A DNA stretch of 37,602 nucleotides from Candidatus Aenigmatarchaeota archaeon (GTDB lineage Archaea > Aenigmatarchaeota > Aenigmatarchaeia > GW2011-AR5): assembly GCA_016202875.1 (NCBI GenBank), contig JACQNX010000047.1, forward strand, positions 1 to 37,602. Direction: 5' to 3'. Positions 1-8,056 of this stretch are shown here, in pieces. Below the pieces are notes generated by a model. The model had not been told where the DNA came from. It searched no databases and saw only the letters and a list, made by a program, of their open reading frames with translations. The translations under genes and the position numbers were made by a program. Positions within the stretch are counted from its first letter, which is position 1. Each line of letters begins with the position of its first letter.

Positions 1-1
1 G

Positions 2-58
2 CTCTACAGGTCCGAGATCGAGGTGCAGGCTGATAAGATAATAAAGAACGACGAATAG
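2..58 (+). CDS. 3' end of an unidentified protein (partial)
   Basis: Only the last 18 codons lie in the window. They read as a charged tail beginning LYRSEIEVQADKIIK and end at a TAG at 56-58. The next gene, on the other strand, has its stop codon starting at the very next base, so the two genes converge with no gap. The fragment is too short to identify. Confidence 0.5.
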   Translation, partial: LYRSEIEVQADKIIKNDE

Positions 59-475
59 TTATTTGCGAAGTATAAGAAGATGAGTTGCATCTTCACTGAA
101 ATGATATCTTCCGTTCAACAAGCTCCCTCTAAATTCTAAACTATCAGATTCTGTTAACTTGTAGGTACCTGAGTCGACCCTTTTTACGAATCCTCTGTTT
201 CCTGACATAGGGCCTTCGTATGTTAAGTAACGCCGTCTTATTAGTTCCTTAGGATCTATGACTATGGCTGCCTGAAGACTTCTCAACACTTCAGTGGTTT
301 CTATTTTGTCTAATGCCAATTGTTCTGAGCCCTCTCCTTCTACGATTTCTAAAAGTATGTCATAGTGATTTGGTTTTCCTAGATAGTCGTAATGAAAAAG
401 AATAGCATATCGCAGCCAGACATCTACTAGTGGAAAGGGGTTAACTGCCATGTTATATGGATTCCTATAAAGCAT
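59..475 (-). CDS. LigD 3'-phosphoesterase-like protein
   Basis: A 138-residue protein that resembles the 3'-phosphoesterase domain of bacterial LigD, which removes 3'-phosphate or ribonucleotide ends during break repair. What I see is the early signature with a first His, then NHYDILLE, and later a block YEGPMSGNRG followed by VDSGTY. These match the HYDxRLE and YxxFEGxxPxxxYGxG...WDxGTW pattern of that family. The two N-terminal His and the Asp are present. The third His usually found before the YEG block is replaced in the segment ELIRRRYL, so catalysis may be altered. It is a free-standing domain with no ligase or polymerase module visible. The ATG at 475 lies 26 bases from the divergent nucleotidyltransferase start, so the two probably share a promoter region. 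Assignment rests on motif resemblance only. Confidence 0.55.
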   Translation of the reverse strand: MLYRNPYNMAVNPFPLVDVWLRYAILFHYDYLGKPNHYDILLEIVEGEGSEQLALDKIETTEVLRSLQAAIVIDPKELIRRRYLTYEGPMSGNRGFVKRVDSGTYKLTESDSLEFRGSLLNGRYHFSEDATHLLILRK

Positions 476-501
476 AAAAACATATTCTCCAAGAACATGC
501 T

Positions 502-1242
502 ATGAAAGCGATTATACTTGCCGGCGGCTATGCGAAGCGCCTGTGGCCGCTGACAAAAGAGCAGGCCAAGCCGCTGGTAGATATAAATGGCAGGCCTATT
601 ATTTCTTTCATACTCGATAAGCTAGACAAATCAAATATAACAGAGATCATTATTTCAACCAATTCCAAATTTCAGCACGATTTTGAAAAATGGCTTCGCA
701 CTCAGAAATACGCAAAACCAGTAAAAATAGTTGTTGAGAACAGCAACCACGAAGGCGAAAAGCTGGGAGCTATTGGCGGAATACGATATGTACTTGAGGC
801 TTGCAACATCGATGACGATTGTCTGATCATATCAGGGGATAATTTTTTTGATTTTGATATATTGACATTCATTTCTTACTACGAGAAAAAGCGCACTGTA
901 GTGAATGCTGTATTCGATGTCGGGGATGCAAAGGAAGCAAAACGCCTTGGCGTTGTTGTTCTGGAAGGCGAACGTATTGCGGATTTTGTCGAGAAGCCGG
1001 AGAAGCCGCCTACGACACTTGCAAGCACGGGCTGCTACTTATTCCCAAAAGAAACACTTCGACTGTTTGCCAGCTATCTCAACGAGGGCAACAACAGCGA
1101 CGCGCCTGGATTTTTCCTGCAGTGGCTGCACAAGCGCCAGCCAGTCCACGCATTTATATTCAGCACCGCATGGTTTGATATCGGAACTCCGGAAAGCCTG
1201 GAAAGGGTGAGGAGATTTGTCGAGAGGGGCGTGACACTATGA
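502..1242 (+). CDS. Sugar-phosphate nucleotidyltransferase
   Basis: A 246-residue NTP_transferase-family enzyme that would couple a sugar 1-phosphate to an NTP to make a nucleotide sugar. The N-terminal nucleotide-binding signature reads GGYAKRLWPLT with KPL 7 residues on, close to the GGxGxRLxPLTxxxPKPL pattern. A metal-site block follows (SGDNFFDFD), then FVEKPEKP, the EKP motif that contacts the sugar phosphate, and STGCYLF. There is no C-terminal left-handed helix domain, so this is the short RmlA/RfbF-like form. The sugar and base cannot be told from the sequence. An AT-rich element with TATAAAG at 466-472 lies upstream. The last four bases overlap the start of the asparaginase-like gene (ATGA), implying translational coupling. 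A phosphomannomutase homologue 1.1 kb downstream could supply its substrate. Confidence 0.85.
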   Translation: MKAIILAGGYAKRLWPLTKEQAKPLVDINGRPIISFILDKLDKSNITEIIISTNSKFQHDFEKWLRTQKYAKPVKIVVENSNHEGEKLGAIGGIRYVLEACNIDDDCLIISGDNFFDFDILTFISYYEKKRTVVNAVFDVGDAKEAKRLGVVVLEGERIADFVEKPEKPPTTLASTGCYLFPKETLRLFASYLNEGNNSDAPGFFLQWLHKRQPVHAFIFSTAWFDIGTPESLERVRRFVERGVTL

Positions 1243-2333
1243 CGAACAAAAAAATATTATTCCTCTACAATGGCGGCACTATAGGACAAGTCCCAGAGAA
1301 TCGCGACGGGCAGATAGTTCTCGTTCCTCCGCGAGACAGCGAAATATTTAGGGTCGCTTGCGAGCCGACTATTGAAAAGCTGAAGAAGGACATGGACGTG
1401 ACATTCGAGTTTGTAACTGCCAAAGACAGCACCAACATGACACCCAATGACTGGGAAAAGCTGATATTCAGGATCAAGAAAGCACAAGATGAAGAAGGGT
1501 ATGATGGCGTCGCAATCGCTCACGGAACTGACACGCTGGCATATACTGCAACTGCACTTGCACTCGCGCTGCACGGAAGAGATCCAGAGAAAAGCGGGCT
1601 AAGGATACCTGTCTGCATTACAGGTGCCCAGAATCCTATTTATCAGGCTGGAGGAGACGGCAGGTTTAATCTGGAAAACTTGTTCCGGACGCTTGATGCA
1701 GCAATTGATGATGGCATTGCAGATGTACTAGTCAATTTCTGGAACAGGGTCTTATTGGGCTGCAGAACGCTAAAGCTAAGCGAGCGAAATTTTGATGCAT
1801 TCCAAAGCCCATCCTATCCGAACATCGGCTTTATTGATGCGCAGGGAGTCCACATGGAAAGCTCGCTGGCACGAAAAAAAGAAAACGCAGCGGACAAGCT
1901 TAATCTGGCGCCGAAATTTGGCAGGGGTGTTATAAGCTTCGAGCTAACGCCGGGTATTGACCCTAACGTGGTGCTGGGATTTATTACTAACGGCGGCATA
2001 TCTGCTATGATTCTAAAATCTCTGGGTGAGGGAAATGTCTGCAACGAAGGGCAGTACAATCTTCTCCCTGTTATCAAGCAGGCAACTGAAGACTACATGA
2101 TCCCTATATTTATTACAACCAAGTTTGCAGGAGGTAGCGCTGTGGCAGCGCATTATGAGGTCGGGATCGCGGCTATAAAAGCCGGAGGCATCGCATGCTT
2201 TGACCACACTGACGTGGCTGTTGACGTGAAAGTGAGGTGGCTGATAGGCAATGGCATCTGCCAGAATATCGGAGATTTCAGAAATGCGATGAGAATTAGT
2301 TTTGCAGGCGAGGTCAAGCTGCCTAAAGCATAA
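1239..2333 (+). CDS. Type I asparaginase-family amidohydrolase
   Basis: A 364-residue protein of the asparaginase/glutaminase family, which hydrolyses asparagine or glutamine to the acid and ammonia. The first catalytic Thr lies in NGGTIG near residue 14, where relatives usually read TGGTI. The second lies in AHGTDT near residue 95, and the conserved Lys in RTLKLSERNF near 180. The C-terminal block AGGIACFDHTD corresponds to the family's closing domain. There is no GatD-type N-terminal extension and no gatE nearby, so a stand-alone asparaginase is likelier than the tRNA amidotransferase subunit. It starts inside the stop of the nucleotidyltransferase gene (ATGA overlap). Its TAA at 2331-2333 directly abuts the stop of the convergent mutase gene. 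No signal peptide is seen, so it is cytoplasmic. Confidence 0.8.
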   Translation: MTNKKILFLYNGGTIGQVPENRDGQIVLVPPRDSEIFRVACEPTIEKLKKDMDVTFEFVTAKDSTNMTPNDWEKLIFRIKKAQDEEGYDGVAIAHGTDTLAYTATALALALHGRDPEKSGLRIPVCITGAQNPIYQAGGDGRFNLENLFRTLDAAIDDGIADVLVNFWNRVLLGCRTLKLSERNFDAFQSPSYPNIGFIDAQGVHMESSLARKKENAADKLNLAPKFGRGVISFELTPGIDPNVVLGFITNGGISAMILKSLGEGNVCNEGQYNLLPVIKQATEDYMIPIFITTKFAGGSAVAAHYEVGIAAIKAGGIACFDHTDVAVDVKVRWLIGNGICQNIGDFRNAMRISFAGEVKLPKA

Positions 2334-3722
2334 TTACTTGTGCTCCGGGACCAGCTCCAAACCGTGCTTTTCCATCTCTTCTTTCAGGTAATCGAGAAAC
2401 ATCTTCTGAATGTCATTTTTGTCTTTTTCTGTAACGCCCTCTACTGTCAGGCGGATGTAAGGAGACGTGTTAGACGCCCGCAAAAGTGCCCATCCGTTTT
2501 CGAGGTCGACTCGCAGGCCATCCATTGTATTCACATTCTTGAATTCTTTGGCAGCTTTGCCAGCAATGGTTTTTATAATTCCGAATTTTATCCTGTCGGG
2601 GCACTCAAAACTGACGCGCGCAAACGGGTATTTTGGCACCTGTTTCTTGAATTCCGAGAGCTTTTCGCCGCGCTCGGAAAGAATATACGCTGCATAGAGC
2701 CCTACTATTGTGGCATCGTCAAACGGTATAAAATGCGGGAGGCAGTAGTGCGCTGCTGACTCGACTCCAAAAACAGCATTGTGCCTGTGCACAGCATCCA
2801 TAAGAAATGTATGCCCCACAGGAACCCTGATAACTTTACGGCCGAATTTTCCGGCTATCAAGTCTATTGCCTTCGTGCATTCAACATTTGCCACGATATC
2901 GCCTTTCTGCGTCTTTAGCAGTTCTGAGAGGATAAGATATGAAGTCTCCTCCGGCGAAGTAAAACTGCCCTTGTCGTCCACTAATGCTGTCCTGTCGCCG
3001 TCTCCGTCATACGCAATGCCAAGGTCGAAACCGCCCTCAACAACATTTTTTTTCAACTCTGCGAGGGCGAAATCCTGGGGGTCGGGCAGGCGGTTCGGAA
3101 AAGTCCCGTCAATTTCCCCGAAAACTACCCGGGTCTCTAATCCAGCTTCCCGGAACAGCTCGGGCACAATCAATCCTGCGCAGCCGTTTCCGCAGTCTAA
3201 AACAACTGAAGTCGCCCTGTGAAAACGCACCTTAGACAGAAGGAAATTTTTATAGTCTGCAACTATTTCTTTAGGGTTTTTAACTGCACATTTTCCGCTG
3301 CCTGCTATAAATTTCCCCTTAAAAAATGTGTCCCGTATTTCCCTGTTTGTTTCGTCTATGAACCCTATGCCATTCGCATGAAAGAACTTGATGCCATTCC
3401 ATTCCTTGGGCAGATGGGAACCGGTGATGTACGCATATGTCTTTTTTTCTTGCCATGCATGGTACATTCCTGCGCCAAGCGGCAACATCCCCGCATCCTC
3501 AATGCTGAAACCGGATGACAAAAATCCTTTTACAAAGGCCTCTTTGAGCTTCTGGCTGTGCAAACGGACATCGCGCCCCAAGACTATATCTTGATGGATA
3601 TACGAACCAAATGCCTGGCCTATTCTGTGCATGATCTCCGGCGTCAGGTCCTGCCCCACAACTCCGCGGATATCATAACTCCTGAATATGCTGGATACAT
3701 TTTTTAGTGAATCGTTACCCAT
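2334..3722 (-). CDS. Phosphomannomutase/phosphoglucomutase
   Basis: A 462-residue alpha-D-phosphohexomutase, which interconverts hexose 6-phosphate and 1-phosphate. SYDIRGVVG marks the N-terminus. The phosphoserine loop reads TGSHLPKEWNGIKFF, where relatives have TASHNP. The metal loop is AYDGDGDRTA. The sugar-binding loop GVESAAHY stands for the usual GEMSGH. The C-terminal phosphate-binding loop is RASNTSPYIRL. All four working regions are present, although the serine loop and sugar loop differ from consensus. I place the start at the ATG ending at 3722, which begins MGNDSLKNV just before the conserved core. A longer TTG-start reading to 3764 adds 14 residues unlike the family. The upstream region holds the repeated TTTTGGTGCAAAA element. 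Confidence 0.88.
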   Translation of the reverse strand: MGNDSLKNVSSIFRSYDIRGVVGQDLTPEIMHRIGQAFGSYIHQDIVLGRDVRLHSQKLKEAFVKGFLSSGFSIEDAGMLPLGAGMYHAWQEKKTYAYITGSHLPKEWNGIKFFHANGIGFIDETNREIRDTFFKGKFIAGSGKCAVKNPKEIVADYKNFLLSKVRFHRATSVVLDCGNGCAGLIVPELFREAGLETRVVFGEIDGTFPNRLPDPQDFALAELKKNVVEGGFDLGIAYDGDGDRTALVDDKGSFTSPEETSYLILSELLKTQKGDIVANVECTKAIDLIAGKFGRKVIRVPVGHTFLMDAVHRHNAVFGVESAAHYCLPHFIPFDDATIVGLYAAYILSERGEKLSEFKKQVPKYPFARVSFECPDRIKFGIIKTIAGKAAKEFKNVNTMDGLRVDLENGWALLRASNTSPYIRLTVEGVTEKDKNDIQKMFLDYLKEEMEKHGLELVPEHK

Positions 3723-3753
3723 AGCAATCCCTTGTTTTATTTTGTAATAGCTG

Positions 3754-3836
3754 TTTTGGTGCAAAAATCAAAATATCTGGCTGAAACGTTGGCAAAATAG
3801 TATTAAAAGATTTCACATGGCTTTTTTGGTGCAAAA
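3754..3836. repeat. Paired near-palindromic TTTTGGTGCAAAA elements
   Basis: The 13-base sequence TTTTGGTGCAAAA occurs exactly at 3754-3766 and again at 3824-3836, 70 bases apart. Each copy is followed by a related AT-rich stretch (ATCAAAATATCTGG and GTTAAAATCTCTGC), so the similarity runs for about 30 bases. The core is an imperfect palindrome (TTTTG-GTG-CAAAA), the shape expected for a dimeric regulator. The copies lie between the divergent mutase and M1 peptidase genes. The first copy would overlap the mutase promoter. A regulatory role is inference. Confidence 0.5.
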
Positions 3837-3926
3837 GTTAAAATCTCTGCCTTTACGATATGTCGCAATAAAACGATACTAATAAAAAGTTCATAAAAAG
3901 AATAAAGCACAATGAGGTGTTAAAAG

Positions 3927-6434
3927 ATGTGCAGGTTTTCTGACAGGTTAATTTTCGGGAATATGGTACCGGATCCGCGCTTTGCCCTCCCTGGTGCAAC
4001 GCCGCAGTATGCACCGCACCGTGACTTCAAGACAGAACACATAAAGCTGGAATTCTCTTTTGACATAGCAAAGAAGACCGTGTTTGGCAAGAGCGCAACG
4101 ACGGTAAAAATGCTTGTGGATGCACACAAGCTCGTTTTTGATGTAGTAAATATGAAAATCAATTCTGTAAAAGACCGTGCTGGAAGGGACTATAGGTATG
4201 ACTATGATGATGCAAAGATTATTATTTATCTGGACAGGACAGCAACTGCAGGGGAAATATTTGACATCATGATTGACTATAAAATCATTAAGCCAAAGCT
4301 GGGTGTTTACTTCATTGAACCTGACAGACCTTATCCCAAGAAGCCTGTGCAGATATATACACACAGCGAAGCAGAAGAGGCACGATACTGGTTTCCATGT
4401 CATGACAGTCCGCATGAAAAATGCACTACAGAGATGCTTATCACTGTGGCTTCTGACTTCTTTGCGCTTTCCAATGGCGCTTTGGTAAATGTTTTAGAGG
4501 ACAGGAAAGGCGGCAAGAAAACATACCACTGGAAAATGCGGCACCCTCATTCTTCTTACCTTGTTATGTTTGCTGTGGGCAGGTTTATAGAAATCAAGGA
4601 GGAATGGGATGGCATACCAATAACATATTATTGTGAAAAGGGGCGAGAGGCTGATACAAGAAGGGCGTTTGGAAAGACGCCGAAGATAATGGAGTTCTTT
4701 TCAAAGAAGATAGGTGTGCGATACCCATATGAAAAATATGCGCAGGTTGCTGTGGCAGATTTTATATTTGGCGGCATGGAGCACACAACAGCGACGACCC
4801 AGACTGACTTAATTCTCCATGATGAAAGGGCACATGAGGAGACGTGGCATGACAACCTTGTTGCTCATGAGCTTGCGCACCAGTGGTTTGGCGACTTACT
4901 GACGTGCAGGGACTGGGCGCATGCATGGCTTAATGAAAGCTTTGCATGGTACTTTGATGCATTGTTTGTAGAGCATGACAAAGGAGAAGAAGAATTCTTG
5001 TATCATATGTACGAAGATGCAAAAGTTTATTTTGCTGAAGACAAAGATCGATACAGAAGGCCTATTGTGACAAACATCTTCTTTGAGCCCAGCGACATAT
5101 TTGACAGGCATCTCTACGAAAAAGGCTCTTTGGTCCTCAATATGCTAAGACATATATTGGGCACTGCGATGTGGTGGAAGTGCATAAATCACTATGTTGA
5201 AAAGAACAAGAACAAGACAGTGGAAACAGAAAACCTTATTGAGGCAATAGAAGAAGTTTCTGGCAGGAACATGAAGAGGTTCTTTGACCAGTGGATTTAC
5301 GGAGCAGGGCACCCTGAACTTCAGGCCCAGTACTACTGGGATGACAAAACAAAAGAAGCTGTGATCAGGATAGCGCAGGTGCAGAAAACAGACGACCAGA
5401 CTCCACTATTTGCATTGCCCTTGACAATAGAAATAATAACAAAGGAGGGCAGAAAGAAGTTCACAGAAATTCTGGAAGAAAAACAAAAACAGTTCAGGTA
5501 CAAAATAAATTCTATTCCTTTTGATGTGAGAATTGATCCAGACAATGCCATTTTGAAGAAGATGGATTTCATCAAACCAAAATCCATGTGGCTGTATCAA
5601 CTGGAAAATGATTCTAATATTTTAGGAAGAATCGCAGCTGCTCAGGAAATTGCGAAACTGGGTAATAGAGAGGCCGTAGAGGCCTTGGCAAAGCACTTTG
5701 AGAGGGAAAGATCCTGGGGTGTGCAGGCTGAGACTGCTCTTGCTCTTGGGACTATAAAAACCGATGCTGCCTTAAAGGCGCTGCAGAAGATGATGGGGGT
5801 GAAACATCCGAAAGCGAGAAGGGCTGTTGCTGCAGCATTGGGCGAATTCAAAACAGACAGGGTCATGGATGCTTTGAAAACACTTGTTTCTGACAAGAAC
5901 AGCTATTTTGTCCCTGCGGAAGCTGTGAAAAGTATAGGAAAAACCAACCACGACTCATCGTTGCAGCTGCTGAAGAGATACCTGCCCTTGGAATCATGGA
6001 ATGACGTTATTAAAGCAGGGGTTCTGGAAGGAATAGCACAACTACAGACAGATGAATCTATACAATTACTGAAAGCGCATGCAAAATACGGTTATCATTA
6101 CAGGTCCCGAATGGCTGCAATAAGAAACCTCGGGCTTATAGGAAAGGGCAGAAAGGATGTTCTGGACTTGCTCATTGAATTTACAAAAGAAGATTTTGCC
6201 CTTGTCCAGCTGGTGTCTGTCATTGCTCTGGGGGATCTGGGAGATGAGCGTGCTATACCTTTGCTGGAGGATATGACAAAAGGGCACAGAGATGGCCGCG
6301 TAAAGAGACAGGCGCATGAGGCAATAAGAAAGATATACACATGGCTTGATACTGACCTCGAAACTGCTGAAATAAAGGAACGGTATGAAAAATTGAAGAA
6401 GGATTTTGAGGCGCAGAAGAAACGTGCAAGTTGA
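3927..6434 (+). CDS. M1-family zinc metalloaminopeptidase with HEAT-repeat C-terminus
   Basis: An 835-residue gluzincin that would remove N-terminal residues from peptides in the cytoplasm. Residues 1 to about 200 match the beta-saddle domain. The exopeptidase substrate motif reads GGMEH at 282-286, in place of GAMEN. The zinc site is complete: HELAH at 314-318 and the third ligand Glu at 337 in NESF, with the exact HExxHx18E spacing. After residue 550 the protein changes to helical repeats rich in patterns such as EALAKHFERE and AAALGEFKTD, typical of PBS-lyase-type HEAT repeats, running almost to the end. The start is supported by a GAGGTG ribosome binding site 9 bases before ATG. The gene stands alone, divergent from the mutase. 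Archaeal tricorn-interacting factors have a related catalytic core with a different C-terminus. Confidence 0.9.
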   Translation: MCRFSDRLIFGNMVPDPRFALPGATPQYAPHRDFKTEHIKLEFSFDIAKKTVFGKSATTVKMLVDAHKLVFDVVNMKINSVKDRAGRDYRYDYDDAKIIIYLDRTATAGEIFDIMIDYKIIKPKLGVYFIEPDRPYPKKPVQIYTHSEAEEARYWFPCHDSPHEKCTTEMLITVASDFFALSNGALVNVLEDRKGGKKTYHWKMRHPHSSYLVMFAVGRFIEIKEEWDGIPITYYCEKGREADTRRAFGKTPKIMEFFSKKIGVRYPYEKYAQVAVADFIFGGMEHTTATTQTDLILHDERAHEETWHDNLVAHELAHQWFGDLLTCRDWAHAWLNESFAWYFDALFVEHDKGEEEFLYHMYEDAKVYFAEDKDRYRRPIVTNIFFEPSDIFDRHLYEKGSLVLNMLRHILGTAMWWKCINHYVEKNKNKTVETENLIEAIEEVSGRNMKRFFDQWIYGAGHPELQAQYYWDDKTKEAVIRIAQVQKTDDQTPLFALPLTIEIITKEGRKKFTEILEEKQKQFRYKINSIPFDVRIDPDNAILKKMDFIKPKSMWLYQLENDSNILGRIAAAQEIAKLGNREAVEALAKHFERERSWGVQAETALALGTIKTDAALKALQKMMGVKHPKARRAVAAALGEFKTDRVMDALKTLVSDKNSYFVPAEAVKSIGKTNHDSSLQLLKRYLPLESWNDVIKAGVLEGIAQLQTDESIQLLKAHAKYGYHYRSRMAAIRNLGLIGKGRKDVLDLLIEFTKEDFALVQLVSVIALGDLGDERAIPLLEDMTKGHRDGRVKRQAHEAIRKIYTWLDTDLETAEIKERYEKLKKDFEAQKKRAS

Positions 6435-6742
6435 TATTGCTTTTAGAACAGCAAAAGGCATTTAAAGTGTCAAATTAATAACTATCACAGGTGTAAGGTG
6501 TGCGGATAGGAAAAAATACAGCCCATTCATGGAATTTTAATAGGCTTGTCTGCACATTGCTAGGCCTGAAGTGTTCTAATCTCAAATCTGAAATTATCAC
6601 ATACTGATTTGGGATGATTCTGTTTCTGGCGGCTAACAGAAGACCATGTTGCGCCTCGGGTAAGACCAATGGCTTTGGATTGTTTGTTTGTGTTCAGTGA
6701 GAAAGCTCGTAGTAAAAATTAACAAAAAGAGAGGCGATAACG
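6435..6742. other. 308-bp gap without a supported gene
   Basis: I find no convincing coding frame here. A minus-strand open frame of 64 codons starts with TTG, lacks a ribosome binding site and shows no recognisable features. A possible TATA element (CATTTAAAGTG, 6460-6470) sits just after the peptidase stop. If real, it would launch a transcript through this region toward the zinc protein at 6743, with an untranslated leader of about 250 bases. I see no tRNA, C/D-box pair or CRISPR repeat. GAGGCG at 6731-6736 is the ribosome binding site of the next gene. Confidence 0.3.
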
Positions 6743-6886
6743 ATGTCGGTGCCAAAATGCTGTGGTGTTGAAATGGGGGTAAATGTGGAAACTGGCAAAT
6801 TTGTAGAGGTCCAGTGCAAAATGTGCGGAGATGTAGTATTCGTCAAGAAGGGCGAAACAAACAAACCGCAGATGCTGGATGATTAA
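6743..6886 (+). CDS. Small zinc-binding protein (47 residues)
   Basis: A short frame starting MSVPKCCGVEM and containing a second Cys pair in CKMCGD about 19 residues later, with the basic tail VVFVKKGE. Four cysteines in a CC...CxxC layout suggest one structural zinc ribbon. A GAGGCG ribosome binding site lies 6 bases before the ATG. The frame ends in TAA at 6884-6886, 8 bases before the upstream region of the M24 peptidase. Small Cys-pair proteins like this are common in reduced archaeal genomes, but their role is unknown. No partner is evident. The coding call is supported by the ribosome binding site and the Cys pattern. Confidence 0.65.
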   Translation: MSVPKCCGVEMGVNVETGKFVEVQCKMCGDVVFVKKGETNKPQMLDD

Positions 6887-6957
6887 GCTAGGATATGCTT
6901 CGTTGGCTAATGCTATTGTTAATGCCTGCCAACCGTCTTTTTCCCTGTCATGAGATA

Positions 6958-6967
6958 TTTATTAAAT
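6958..6967 (+). promoter_or_regulatory. TATA-like box of the M24 peptidase gene
   Basis: TTTATTAAAT is centred about 26 bases before the ATG at 6988. That is the usual distance from archaeal TATA box to transcription start, so the mRNA would begin at or next to the ATG. This leaderless arrangement argues for the 6988 start over an upstream in-frame ATG at 6895, which lies before the box. Confidence 0.6.
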
Positions 6968-6987
6968 CTAAAATCCAGTTAGTTATC

Positions 6988-8046
6988 ATGCTGTCTTTTC
7001 GCGGTTTATTGAAAGGCGTTGATGCCGTTGTATTGCGCAATGACGAATCACACATGGATGAAAATGTTTTCTATTTACTGGAGGAAAAGCCCAGCACTGC
7101 CACGATGTTTCTTATTTTAAAGAAAAACAGCATACCTGTGCTTTTTGTTTCGGAGCTTGAACTAGGCAATTACACGCATAAAAAACATGTCCGTGTAGAA
7201 AAGCTTGACAAAGAGTCGTTGGCTAAAGAACTGGGAAATATAAAAGGGAAAATCGGCCTGAACTTTGAAACGCAAACTGCGAACCAACTGAAAAGACTAA
7301 AGAAATTCATAAAAGCACAGCAGGTTGATATTTCTTCATATTTTGAGAAAGCGCGGGAAGTCAAAACGCAGGCTGAAATCAAAAAAATCAAGACCGCATG
7401 CAGGATTACTGCAGAGATTTTTGACAGGGTGCAGGATTTGATGAAAATATGCAGAACTGAAAAAAACCTTGCCCTTAAGTTAGAGTTTGAAGCAAGAAAT
7501 AATGGGGCTGATGCTGCCGCATTTCCTCCCATAATTGCTTCTGGGATTTCATCGGCTATACCACACTACGCCACAGCAGACAAAAAAATTTCTGAGGGGT
7601 TTCTTGTTGTTGATTTTGGCGTTGTTTACGATGGCTACTGTTCTGATATAACAAGGACTTTTTTTGTCGGGATGCCAAATGCCTATCACAAACATATGTT
7701 TGCTGCTGTGTACAACGCAAAAGAGGCTGCAACAAAAATGTGTTTTGCAGGCACAGAAGCAAGGAAGGTCCATAATGCTGCTGATTCTGTTCTAGAAAAG
7801 AATTTTGGTGAAAAGATGATTCACGCTGTTGGCCATGGCCTGGGGTTGAAGGTGCACGATTTCCCGCAGGGGATAAATGCAAATGCACCATTTACATTAA
7901 AGGAAAATATGTGCATCACTGTAGAGCCTGGCTACTACAAAAGAAATTTTGGCGGGGTGCGCATAGAAGATGATGTTATAATAAAAAAGGGAAAATGCAG
8001 GGAGCTGACAAAAGCGGAAAAGGTGCTATTTTCGCTAAAAATTTAA
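6988..8046 (+). CDS. M24-family Xaa-Pro aminopeptidase/dipeptidase
   Basis: A 352-residue pita-bread-fold metallopeptidase, probably a cytoplasmic prolidase or Xaa-Pro aminopeptidase. The five metal ligands of the family are all visible: two Asp in VDFGVVYDGYCSDITRT, His in AVGHGLGLKVHD, Glu in TVEPGYY and Glu in GGVRIEDD. The N-terminal half is the weaker creatinase-N-like domain. The start is placed at the ATG at 6988 (MLSFRGLLKG) because the TATA-like box sits 26 bases upstream. A longer reading from 6895 would add 31 residues and include the promoter. The gene is convergent with dnaG, with 10 bases between stops. Substrate preference between dipeptides and longer peptides is undecided. 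Confidence 0.88.
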   Translation: MLSFRGLLKGVDAVVLRNDESHMDENVFYLLEEKPSTATMFLILKKNSIPVLFVSELELGNYTHKKHVRVEKLDKESLAKELGNIKGKIGLNFETQTANQLKRLKKFIKAQQVDISSYFEKAREVKTQAEIKKIKTACRITAEIFDRVQDLMKICRTEKNLALKLEFEARNNGADAAAFPPIIASGISSAIPHYATADKKISEGFLVVDFGVVYDGYCSDITRTFFVGMPNAYHKHMFAAVYNAKEAATKMCFAGTEARKVHNAADSVLEKNFGEKMIHAVGHGLGLKVHDFPQGINANAPFTLKENMCITVEPGYYKRNFGGVRIEDDVIIKKGKCRELTKAEKVLFSLKI

Positions 8047-8056
8047 TTCCTAGCCT

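Noticed and set aside
6475-6669. 64-codon minus-strand open frame in the gap after the M1 peptidase
   Set aside because: It begins with TTG, lacks a ribosome binding site or TATA box, and has no family features. It is likely chance in a short gap.
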